A stretch of 64,000 nucleotides of DNA from DASSLY01 sp035689185 (lineage in GTDB: Bacteria > Actinomycetota > Actinomycetes > Actinomycetales > Dermatophilaceae): NCBI GenBank assembly GCA_035689185.1, contig DASSLY010000021.1, positions 29,647-93,646 of the forward strand. The letters are read 5' to 3'. Numbering within the stretch: position 1 is the first letter of the stretch; every line of letters begins with the position of its first letter. The notes beneath the pieces are model-generated. The model ran no database searches, was not told the DNA's origin, and saw nothing but the letters and a program-made list of their open reading frames with translations. The position numbers and the translations under genes were made by a program. Shown piece by piece: positions 26,646-34,436 of this stretch.

Positions 26646-27509
26646 TCACAGCGGGGCGACGTCGACCGAGACCTCCAGGGTTGACTCCCTGGCATCGGTG
26701 AAGATGACGCCCCGGATCGGGGGCACGTCGCTGTAGTCCCGGCCCCAGGCCAGGGTGCAGTACCTGTCGTTGGCGAACTGGTCGTTCGTCGGGTCGACGT
26801 GGACCCAGGTCCCGCCGGGCACCCAGACCGCGGCCCAGGCGTGGCTGGCGTCCGCGCCGACCACCCGGGGGCGTCCCGGCGGCGGCCGGGTCGCAAGGTA
26901 CCCCGACACGTACCGCGCGGCCAGCCCCAACGTGCGCAGGCAGGCCACCGTGAGGTGGGCGAAGTCCTGGCACACCCCGGCCCGCGCCGACAGCACGTCC
27001 CCGACCCGGGAGGACACGGTGGTGGCGCCCTTGTCGTAGCGGAACTCGCGATGGATCCGCTGCGACAGGTCCTCTACCGCCTCGATGAGCGGACGCCCCG
27101 GCGTGAACGACACCGCGGCATACGCGTGCGTGTCCTCACTGAGGTCCACCCGCGGCGAGGCGAGCACGAAGTCCATCGCCTCGATGTCCCGCCGCCGCGT
27201 CGGGACCGCCTCCTCCCACGGCCGGGTGGCCGCGTCGGCGTCCCAGGCCGGTCGCTCGACCTCGACCACGGATGACCCGGTGACCTGCAGCCGCCGGTGG
27301 TCGGTGGTGACGTGGAAGTAGGTGTCCGGGTTGCCGTAGGCGTCCTGCTCCTCGCCCACGTCGGTCGGCAGCGGGTCGACGGTGAGGGAGTGCTCCACCA
27401 GCCGCTGCCACGGCAGGTCCCGGGGTCGCAGGTGCCCCCGTCCGTAGGAGGCGCTCACCTCGGCCGAGTAGGTGTAGGTCGTCTGGTGCCGGACCCGGTA
27501 GGTCGTCAC
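26646..27509 (-). CDS. Transglutaminase-like cysteine peptidase
   Basis: A 287-aa protein with the bacterial transglutaminase N-terminal beta domain (RVRHQTTYTYS, HLRPRDLPWQ) followed by the transglutaminase core: Cys180 in AGVCQDFAHL, His223 in SHAWAAVW and Asp239 in VDPTND, a full catalytic triad. GTG start overlaps the upstream ATP-grasp gene (GTGA). This pairing is a recognised conserved cassette thought to make or modify a peptide; the substrate has not been established to my knowledge. Confidence 0.92.
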   Translation of the reverse strand: MTTYRVRHQTTYTYSAEVSASYGRGHLRPRDLPWQRLVEHSLTVDPLPTDVGEEQDAYGNPDTYFHVTTDHRRLQVTGSSVVEVERPAWDADAATRPWEEAVPTRRRDIEAMDFVLASPRVDLSEDTHAYAAVSFTPGRPLIEAVEDLSQRIHREFRYDKGATTVSSRVGDVLSARAGVCQDFAHLTVACLRTLGLAARYVSGYLATRPPPGRPRVVGADASHAWAAVWVPGGTWVHVDPTNDQFANDRYCTLAWGRDYSDVPPIRGVIFTDARESTLEVSVDVAPL

Positions 27510-30118
27510 GCCGACACCCCCACCGGGCCCCACAGCGGCTGCATGTCCACCTGGTGCCAGAAGTGCTGTGCGGCAATGAGGTCCGCCAGCTCACGCAGAC
27601 CCGTGTGCAGTCCGTCGAGCAGCTCGGCCAGTTCCTCCCGCACGCCCTCGGAGTTCGCCTCGGCCAGCTCGGCCGGGTCGCTGCGCCGCAGCGACGACAG
27701 CAGGTCGTGCAGGTGCCGCTCCGGACGGGAGGTGCCCGAGGCGCCGGGAAGGGCCAGCAGGTTCTCGGCCACGGCCTCCAGCTGGTAGGTCAGCGACCGC
27801 GGGTTCTCCGGGTCCAGCAGCAGCAGCTCGCCCACCGACTCCACCCGCAGCCGGCCGCCGTACCGCCGGCGGTGGGTGATGATCGACTCTCCGACCGACA
27901 GCACCGACTCGACGACCAGGTTCTCCACCGGGGTCGGCAGGGCGCGGGTCAGCGTCGCCCGGAGCAGGGTGGTCAGCTGCTGGCTCCGCTCGACCCGCCG
28001 GCCGGTGTCCATCATGTGCCAGCCGGCGTCGCGGACCATGCTCTCCTTGGCCAGCCCGGACAGCGCCAGCATCCCGGTCAGCACGGCGGTGTGGGCCGTC
28101 TGCAACGAGGCTGCCGTGGTGCTGGAGTCCGCGGCAAGGGCGTCCCGAGCATGGTCGACCGCGGCCAGCACGATCCAGGTCTCCACCGACAGCTGGTCGC
28201 GGACCGCCGCCGCGGCCTGGTGCAGCCCGGCCAGCGACTGGGCGATCGACCCCGGCCGCGAGGCGTCGACGAGCAGCGACCGCATCAGCATCGTCGTGTC
28301 GTCGGCCCGCGTGCCCTGCCGTTGCGACTGCCGCTGCCCACCGGCCGACTGCGACTGTGACTGGCCCAGCCCGGCGGCATAGGAGTCGGTCTCCTGCCCC
28401 GCGGACGGGACGAGCGCCCGGACGGCGGCCATGAGCACCGGCAGGCAGCCGGCGCCCTCGGCGCCGGGGTTGTACCGGAAGTCGTCCACCCGCGCGCGGA
28501 TGGCGAGCATCAGCCGGGTCATGTCCTCGGCGCGTTCGGAGTACCGGCCCAGCCAGTACAGGTCGGACAGGGCCCTGGGCGAGGTGACCGGGGCGAGCGC
28601 CCGGCGCATCTGCTCGACCGGGGCGGTGACCACGACGGGCGCCTTCTCGGCCGCGGCCGGCGTGCGCACCCACACGTCCTTGGCCGCGGTCAGGACCGGG
28701 TGCTCGGCGGGGTCGCCGCTCGGGTGACCGTGGTGGCCGACCACCCGGCCGAGGGCGCCGCGCATCGCCGCGTACCCGCCCTCCTGAGCCACCGTGAACA
28801 GCCGCATGCCGACCGGGTGGTCATGCAGCCCGTCGCTTCCCGCCGCGGGTGCCAGGGACGGCGCGACCGGCTCGGTCGCGACCCAGCGTCCACGCTCTGC
28901 CCGCAGCCGGTCCCGCCAGGTCTGCAGCTGCTGGGCGGACAGCTCCGGCCCGCGAACCGTGAGACCACCCGACAGCGGCTGCACGTGCAGCCTGGCCAGG
29001 TTGGCGACGACGTGACCCCGGGCCCGGTCGCTGCCGCACCAGAACGTCGGCGCGGACTCCAGCAGCAGGTCCTCGCCGAGCAGCTCGCGGCACAGCTGGG
29101 GCAACTGGGCCCGCAGGGCGGCGTTCTCCAGCACCCCGCTACCGAGGGTGTTCACGACGCTGACCGTCCCTCGCCGGCACATCTCCCGCAGCCCGGCGAC
29201 CCCCAGGCGGGAGCCGGGCCGCAGGTCCAGCGGGTCCGACCACTCCGCGTCGACACGGCGTAGGACGACGTGGACCTCCTCATGCCGGCCCAGCGCGCGC
29301 ATCCACAGCCGGCCGCGCCGCACTGTCAGGTCGGCACTGCCGACGAAGGGGATGCCCAGCTGCGCGGCGATGAACGCCTGGTCGAACGCGGTCTCGGAGA
29401 AGGTTCCCGGGCTCAGCAGCACGATCCGCGGCTCGTCCACGCCGGCCGGTGCCACCGCCTCCAACGAGCGCCGCACCGTGCGGAAGAACTGCCCCAGCCC
29501 GTGGGGCGCCGTCCGGGCGAACTCCTCCGGCAGCACCCTGGATACGGCCCGACGGTCGGCCATCGCGTAGCCCACCCCTGACGGCGCCTGGGTCCGGTCG
29601 CCCGAGGCGAGGAACTGCCCGCCCGGTCCGCGCACCACGTCGACCCCGTGCAGGAACAGCTGGTGGCTGGCGTGCAAGCGGATCCCGTGGGCGGCCCGGA
29701 CGTAGCCGGAGTGGCCGTAGACGACCTCGGGGTCGACCAGACCCCGGTGCAGGATCTGCTGCTGGTCGTAGATGTCGGCCAGCAGCAGGTCCAGCAGCCG
29801 GGACCGCTGCAGCAGCCCGCGTTCCAGCGCGGCCCACGCGTCGGCGTCGATGACCAGCGGCACCGGGTCCAGCCGCCAGCGCAGGTGGGCCGCGTCGGCG
29901 ATCTCCTCGGGCTGCGGCTCCTGCGGCTGCCCCGGCAGCGGCCGGTAGCTCACCCCGTCGTCGTCCAGTAGCCGGTCGACCTGGCCGCGCATGCGCTCCA
30001 GGTCGGTGGCGCTGAGCTGCTCCAGCCCCCCGGCGACGTCCTCCCACGCCTTGCGGGGGCGGCCGTCCGCGTCCGTGCTCTCCCGGTATGCCGTGCTCGT
30101 GACGGTCCCGCTGCTCAC
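27506..30118 (-). CDS. Fused circularly permuted ATP-grasp and alpha-E protein
   Basis: An 870-aa fusion. Residues 1-480 are a circularly permuted ATP-grasp domain (PGTFSETAFDQAFIAAQLGIPFVGSADL; VSVVNTLGSGVLENAAL; LLLESAPTFWCG), predicted to form a peptide bond using ATP. Residues about 540-870 are the all-helical alpha-E domain (LYWLGRYSERAEDMTRLM is its hallmark). In many bacteria these are separate adjacent genes; here they are one protein. A Gln/Ser-rich stretch lies inside the alpha-E part (SQSQSAGGQRQSQRQ). GTG start with GAGG 8 nt upstream. It begins the operon with the transglutaminase. Confidence 0.92.
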   Translation of the reverse strand: MSSGTVTSTAYRESTDADGRPRKAWEDVAGGLEQLSATDLERMRGQVDRLLDDDGVSYRPLPGQPQEPQPEEIADAAHLRWRLDPVPLVIDADAWAALERGLLQRSRLLDLLLADIYDQQQILHRGLVDPEVVYGHSGYVRAAHGIRLHASHQLFLHGVDVVRGPGGQFLASGDRTQAPSGVGYAMADRRAVSRVLPEEFARTAPHGLGQFFRTVRRSLEAVAPAGVDEPRIVLLSPGTFSETAFDQAFIAAQLGIPFVGSADLTVRRGRLWMRALGRHEEVHVVLRRVDAEWSDPLDLRPGSRLGVAGLREMCRRGTVSVVNTLGSGVLENAALRAQLPQLCRELLGEDLLLESAPTFWCGSDRARGHVVANLARLHVQPLSGGLTVRGPELSAQQLQTWRDRLRAERGRWVATEPVAPSLAPAAGSDGLHDHPVGMRLFTVAQEGGYAAMRGALGRVVGHHGHPSGDPAEHPVLTAAKDVWVRTPAAAEKAPVVVTAPVEQMRRALAPVTSPRALSDLYWLGRYSERAEDMTRLMLAIRARVDDFRYNPGAEGAGCLPVLMAAVRALVPSAGQETDSYAAGLGQSQSQSAGGQRQSQRQGTRADDTTMLMRSLLVDASRPGSIAQSLAGLHQAAAAVRDQLSVETWIVLAAVDHARDALAADSSTTAASLQTAHTAVLTGMLALSGLAKESMVRDAGWHMMDTGRRVERSQQLTTLLRATLTRALPTPVENLVVESVLSVGESIITHRRRYGGRLRVESVGELLLLDPENPRSLTYQLEAVAENLLALPGASGTSRPERHLHDLLSSLRRSDPAELAEANSEGVREELAELLDGLHTGLRELADLIAAQHFWHQVDMQPLWGPVGVSA

Positions 30119-30495
30119 CCCGTCACCTCATCGACCTGTCAGAACGTGGGCGGGTCATGAGGCCATCACGTTCTGACAGCTCCCAGGACCCTGGCCACGG
30201 ACCCATCCTGACCGACGCGTCCTCCCACCATCGCGCTGGGCCCGCTTCGGCGCCAGCTCCCCCGCCTGGCCGCCGCCGGGTTCGGCGCCAGCCCCCGCCT
30301 TGCCGCCCGGTTCGGTACGGTTCGTGCCGCCACGAAGCCCGGTTTCGCCCCACCGCGGGCGGCAAGGCAGGCCTGACCCCCGAGCGCGGCAGGAGCGGGC
30401 CGCAACCAGTCCGGGAACCGGCGTAGATTGCGGATCGTCCATCTGGCACCGCACCCGGGGGACGCCGTGCGGCATACCACGAGGAGAGGCACACG
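30119..30495. other. Divergent intergenic region containing palindromic repeat B
   Basis: This 377-bp gap separates the ATP-grasp operon (minus) from the TelA-like gene (plus). It contains palindromic repeat B and two direct copies of TTCGGCGCCAGC about 33 bp apart (near 30248 and 30281). A TAGATT at about 30424 is a possible -10 for the rightward operon, without a good -35. No gene is convincing here. Confidence 0.5.
30136..30179 (+). repeat. Dispersed palindromic repeat, copy B
   Basis: Perfect 13-bp arms CTGTCAGAACGTG (30136-30148) and CACGTTCTGACAG (30167-30179), with TCATGA (30155-30160) on the dyad axis. Same family as copy A. It sits 17 bp upstream of the ATP-grasp start codon, where it could act as operator or mRNA hairpin. 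Confidence 0.85.
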
Positions 30496-31719
30496 ATGAC
30501 CGAGCCGACGCCGCTGGCGCCGCCGACAGCGACCGAGACGCTGACGCTGACCGCGCCGCCGGCGACGAAGCCGATCGCCGACACCGCCGCGCCCCGGATG
30601 GCTCCAGCCGTCGACGCGGCCGCGCTGCCCGGGCTGGACGCCAAGGTCGACGGCTTCCTGACCTCCCTGATGACCGCCGAGCCGCGCTCGCCGGAGTTCG
30701 CGGCCAAGGCCAACGACGTGCGGACGATGGGCGACGTCGACATCCGCCGCGCCGCGGAGTCGTCCAACCGGCTGCTGAAGTCGCCGGTCAAGGCGCTGCA
30801 GGAAGGCGGTCTGTCGGAGGGGTCCAAGGTCGGCAAGACGCTGCTGGAGCTGCGGCGCACGGTGGAGGGCCTCGACCCTGGTGAGCAGTCCGTGGGGCGC
30901 AAGATCCTCGGCGTCATCCCGTTCGGGGACACCATCAACGACTACTTCAAGAAGTACCAGTCGGCGCAGAACCACCTGGACGGCATCCTGCACGCGCTGC
31001 GCAGCGGCCAGGACGAGCTCGGCCGGGACAACGTCTCGCTGAACATGGAGAAGCAGGTGCTGTGGGACGCCATGGGCCGGCTCAATCAGTACGTCTACGT
31101 CGCCGAGCGCCTGGACGCCCGCCTCTCCGCGTCCATCGCGGAGCTCGACGTCACGGACCCGGACCGGGCCAAGTCGCTGCGCGAGGACGTGCTGTTCTAC
31201 GTGCGGCAGAAGCACCAGGACCTGCTCACCCAGCTCGCCGTCTCGATCCAGAACTACCTGGCCATCGACATCGTCATCAAGAACAACATCGAGCTCATCA
31301 AGGGCGTCGACCGGGCTTCCACGACAACCGTCAGCGCGCTGCGGACGGCGGTCATCGTGGCCCAGGCGCTCGGCAACCAGAAGCTGGTGCTGGACCAGAT
31401 CACCGCGCTGAACACCACGACCTCCGGGATGATCGAGCGGACCTCGCAGATGCTGCGGGACAACTCGGTGAAGATTCAGCAGCAGGCCGCCTCGGCGACG
31501 ATCGGGCTGCCCCAGCTGCAGGCGGCGTTCCAGAACATCTACGCCACCATGGATGCGATCGACACCTTCAAGGTGCAGGCCCTGGACAACATGGCGATGA
31601 CCATCGGCACGCTGGAGTCGGAGGTGGCCAAGTCCCGGTCCTACCTTGAGCGGGTGTCGCGGCAGGACGAGCGGGTCACCCAGGGGTCGTTGGACCTCGA
31701 CCGCTCTGGCCTGCGCTGA
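30496..31719 (+). CDS. TelA-like toxic anion resistance family protein
   Basis: A 407-aa, almost entirely helical cytoplasmic protein of the TelA/KlaA family, named for tellurite resistance; its molecular role is unsettled. Features: a Pro/Thr-rich disordered N-terminus (1-45), then the family core with VGRKILGVIPFGDTINDYF and NNIELIKGVDRASTTTVSALRTAV. AGGAGAGG lies upstream of the ATG. It opens a long rightward run of signalling genes. TelA proteins are often found with VWA proteins, as here. Confidence 0.92.
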   Translation: MTEPTPLAPPTATETLTLTAPPATKPIADTAAPRMAPAVDAAALPGLDAKVDGFLTSLMTAEPRSPEFAAKANDVRTMGDVDIRRAAESSNRLLKSPVKALQEGGLSEGSKVGKTLLELRRTVEGLDPGEQSVGRKILGVIPFGDTINDYFKKYQSAQNHLDGILHALRSGQDELGRDNVSLNMEKQVLWDAMGRLNQYVYVAERLDARLSASIAELDVTDPDRAKSLREDVLFYVRQKHQDLLTQLAVSIQNYLAIDIVIKNNIELIKGVDRASTTTVSALRTAVIVAQALGNQKLVLDQITALNTTTSGMIERTSQMLRDNSVKIQQQAASATIGLPQLQAAFQNIYATMDAIDTFKVQALDNMAMTIGTLESEVAKSRSYLERVSRQDERVTQGSLDLDRSGLR

Positions 31720-31728
31720 CCAGCCGGT

Positions 31729-32217
31729 ATGCCGGCGGGCCAGCTCCGCGCGCTGGCCACGGTGGGTGCCGCGCTGGACGCCGCTGGCCAGGACTGGTGG
31801 CTGTTCGGCGGGTGGGGCGTCGACTTCTGGGTCGGCTCGGTGAGCCGCGACCACACCGACGTCGACCTGGTCGCCTGGCAGTCCGAGCGGGCCGCGGTTG
31901 ACGCCGTGCTGCGCGCGATCGGGGGCACTCCTGGTGAGGTGGACGATCCCGGGCTCGGCGCGGCATACGAGCTGGACCGATGCCTTGTGGAGCTGACCTT
32001 TCTCGTCCCCTCGGCGGCGGGCGGGGTTTCCCTGCCCTTCGCGGACGGGCCGTTCCGCTGGTGGCCGGAGCCGTTGGGCGAGCAGCGTCGGACGCTCTCC
32101 GGGGTGACCGCCAGGGTCGTGCCGCGCGGGTTGCTGATCCAGGACAAGGCCGGCCGGCGCGGCGACCCGAGCGACCAGGCCAAGGACGCTGCCGACCTGT
32201 GGGCCCTCCTGGGATAG
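31729..32217 (+). CDS. Nucleotidyltransferase-fold protein (aminoglycoside adenylyltransferase-like)
   Basis: A 162-aa protein with the minimal nucleotidyltransferase signature: FGGWGVDFWVG followed by SRDHTDVDLVAW, which supplies the metal-binding Asp pair, as in LinB/AadA-like adenylyltransferases. It is shorter than classical resistance enzymes, so a resistance role should not be assumed. The ATG is 9 bp after the TelA gene and 8 bp before the next gene, indicating one operon. The start codon is embedded in a GGTATGCC octamer. Confidence 0.72.
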   Translation: MPAGQLRALATVGAALDAAGQDWWLFGGWGVDFWVGSVSRDHTDVDLVAWQSERAAVDAVLRAIGGTPGEVDDPGLGAAYELDRCLVELTFLVPSAAGGVSLPFADGPFRWWPEPLGEQRRTLSGVTARVVPRGLLIQDKAGRRGDPSDQAKDAADLWALLG

Positions 32218-32225
32218 TTGGCCGT

Positions 32226-32819
32226 ATGCCGGGCACGGACGCATCGGGGTTCCTGAACCGCCTGTTCGGGCGGCGGAAGCCAGAGCCCGAGCAAGCGCGT
32301 TTCGAGGTGCCACGGGTGCCGACCGAGGCCGACCTGCTGGAGGCGCTGGACCGGACGTCCGCGCTGGTCAAGGCGGGCGCCGTCCCGCCGACGGTGACGT
32401 CTCGGGTGGCCCGGGTGACCCGGATCGTGCGCGACACGATCCCCTTGCTGCCGCGCATGGGCGCCGGGTCGCCGGAGGCCTACTCGGTCATGGCCACGGC
32501 CACCGACTACCTGCCCGAGGCCATCACCGGCTACCTGCGGCTGCCCCGCTCCTTCGCCGACCACAGGCCGGTCGACCGGGGCAAGACCTCGCTGATGATC
32601 CTGGTCGACCAGCTCGACCTGCTGGGGTCGACCATGGACAGGGTGTTCGACGCGGTCTGCCGGGAGGACGCGGCCGCGCTGGTGGCGCACGGCCGCTTCC
32701 TGCAGGAGAAGTTCGGCCACGCGGCCGCCGGCGGCGCCTTGGCCATCGACTCCTCCCTGCCAGTGCCGGACCAGCCGGACCAGCAGCAACTGCAACCGCC
32801 GCCGGCGACCCCGGGCTGA
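32226..32819 (+). CDS. Uncharacterised helical protein in the TelA/PknG cluster
   Basis: A 197-aa protein. A short basic N-terminus (FLNRLFGRRKPEPEQ) precedes a helical domain (35-165) and a Gln/Pro-rich tail. The core contains DTIPLLPRMGAGSPEAYSV and LPEAITGYLRLPRSFAD, reminiscent of proteins encoded next to TelA genes. No catalytic motif. Probably acts with TelA (inference from the operon). Confidence 0.7.
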   Translation: MPGTDASGFLNRLFGRRKPEPEQARFEVPRVPTEADLLEALDRTSALVKAGAVPPTVTSRVARVTRIVRDTIPLLPRMGAGSPEAYSVMATATDYLPEAITGYLRLPRSFADHRPVDRGKTSLMILVDQLDLLGSTMDRVFDAVCREDAAALVAHGRFLQEKFGHAAAGGALAIDSSLPVPDQPDQQQLQPPPATPG

Positions 32820-33011
32820 CCTGGTCGGCGCGACCGGTATCCGCTCGGCACGCTGAGCCTGGCCCGGGTCGGCGGAGGCCGGGTGGCACCGGATTTCCCG
32901 GGGGCTGCAGAGCTGGGATCGCCCGCGGAGTCGTGACGTAATGGTGGCGGGGTCTGGGCACGGCAGCGGCCGCCCGGGGGCATCGGAGGAGGCATCGGCC
33001 ATAGTTGGCAC

Positions 33012-34436
33012 GTGAGCCAGGCCAGCCCTCTCTCGGTCCGCGGCGCGGTCGACGACGTGGTCGCTCTGGCCGTCAGCGCCGGGTTGGACCCGCAGGCGGC
33101 GCGGGACGAGGCGCTGGCGCTGGCTGCCGCCGTGGCCGAGTCCGCACCGGGGGCACCGCAGGACTGGGCGCACGTCGTGGACGGCGCCTCGCCGCAGGAC
33201 TTCTTCGACGCCGCCGTCCGGGGCCGGCGCTGGCGTGCGGCCCCGACAACGACGCTCGCGCAGCTGGCGGCCACCGAGTCGGCGAGGGCGGCGGCATACG
33301 CCAAGGCCTTGGCCGAGGTGGCGAGCGCGGCCTGCGACCTCGGCGAGCCGACGATGCGCGTGGTCGGCAACGCCTCGGTCGCCGCCGCGGCCCAGCTCCG
33401 CGCCGTCCCTCCCGAGTTGTCAGAACCACGGCGGGGCCTGACGCGCCCACGCTCCGACAACTCCGGGCGTCCCGAGACCACCCCCGAGTTGTCAGAACCA
33501 CAGCGGGGCATGACGCGCCCAGGCTCTGACAACTCCGGGGGGCCCGAGGCCCTGCCAGGCTCCGACAAGGCGCCGGCCCGGACCGTCGAGGAGCTCCTCG
33601 CCGAGCTGGACTCGCTCATCGGCTTGGACCGGGTGAAACGGGAGGTGCACCGGCAGGTGGCGCTGCTGCGGATGGCCAAGCTGCGCAGCGACGCCGGGCT
33701 GAAGAACGCCACCATCACCCGGCACCTGGTCTTCGTCGGCAACCCGGGGACCGGCAAGACGACCGTGGCCCGGCTGGTCGGCGGCATCTACGCGGCGATG
33801 GGCCTGCTCAGCAAGGGCCACCTCACCGAGGTGGACCGCTCGGAGCTGGTCGCCGGCTACCTCGGCCAGACCGCGGTCAAGACCGCGGAGGTGGTCGCGC
33901 GGGCGGGCGGCGGGGTGCTGTTCATCGACGAGGCGTACTCCCTGGCCGGGGACCAGTACGGTCAGGAGTCGGTGGACACGCTCGTGAAGGAGATGGAGGA
34001 CCGGCGCGACGACCTGGTCGTCATCGTGGCCGGCTACCCCGTTCCGATGCGACGGTTCATCGAGACCAACCCTGGCCTGGCCAGCCGGTTCCGGACAACG
34101 ATCGAGTTCGAGGACTACACCGACGAGCAGATCCACCAGATCCTCACCAGCCTGGCCGCCGCCGCCGACTACGAGCTCACCGACGGCGCCAATCAACGCT
34201 TCCGCGAACTGCTGGCCGCGGCCCCGCGCGGTCCGAGCTTCGGCAACGGCCGGTACGCCCGCAACACCCTGGAAGCAGCGATCGGCCGGCAAGCGTGGCG
34301 CCTGCGCGACGTCGCGTCGCCCAGCACCGCGCAGTTGCGTCAGCTCGAGCTGCACGACCTGGAGGACCGCGACGTCGGGCACGCAACCGGGCAAGCCGAC
34401 GTTGAGCAGCAGGACGACCTAGGGGGGACGACGTGA
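33012..34436 (+). CDS. CbbX/SpoVK-like AAA+ ATPase with repeat-derived linker
   Basis: A 474-aa AAA+ ATPase. An N-terminal helical domain (1-130) is joined to the ATPase core (about 190-440) by a 55-residue linker that consists of two palindromic-repeat peptides (135-151 and 159-175) and a partial third. The core has Walker A GNPGTGKT (243-250), Walker B VLFIDEA (302-308) and Arg-finger SRF (R359), closest to the CbbX/SpoVK group of remodelling ATPases. GTG start. Its stop overlaps the GlnX-like start (GTGA), tying it to the PknG operon. Likely a chaperone-like remodeller of an unknown partner. Confidence 0.88.
   Translation: MSQASPLSVRGAVDDVVALAVSAGLDPQAARDEALALAAAVAESAPGAPQDWAHVVDGASPQDFFDAAVRGRRWRAAPTTTLAQLAATESARAAAYAKALAEVASAACDLGEPTMRVVGNASVAAAAQLRAVPPELSEPRRGLTRPRSDNSGRPETTPELSEPQRGMTRPGSDNSGGPEALPGSDKAPARTVEELLAELDSLIGLDRVKREVHRQVALLRMAKLRSDAGLKNATITRHLVFVGNPGTGKTTVARLVGGIYAAMGLLSKGHLTEVDRSELVAGYLGQTAVKTAEVVARAGGGVLFIDEAYSLAGDQYGQESVDTLVKEMEDRRDDLVVIVAGYPVPMRRFIETNPGLASRFRTTIEFEDYTDEQIHQILTSLAAAADYELTDGANQRFRELLAAAPRGPSFGNGRYARNTLEAAIGRQAWRLRDVASPSTAQLRQLELHDLEDRDVGHATGQADVEQQDDLGGTT
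33414..33463 (+). repeat. Dispersed palindromic repeat, copy C (inside AAA+ gene)
   Basis: Arms GAGTTGTC (33414-33421) and GACAACTC (33456-33463) with an imperfect inner stem. It is in frame and encodes ELSEPRRGLTRPRSDNS in the AAA+ protein. More diverged from copies A and B than they are from each other. Confidence 0.85.
33486..33535 (+). repeat. Dispersed palindromic repeat, copy D (inside AAA+ gene)
   Basis: Arms GAGTTGTCAGA and TCTGACAACTC with a central CATG on the dyad axis. It starts exactly 72 bp (24 codons) after copy C, so the two look like a tandem duplication. It encodes ELSEPQRGMTRPGSDNS. A further right-arm fragment GGCTCCGACAA (33558-33568) follows 36 bp later. Confidence 0.85.

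Noticed and set aside
31729..32217. Aminoglycoside resistance gene
   Set aside because: The fold signature is present, but the protein is short and sits inside a signalling operon; resistance is not supported.
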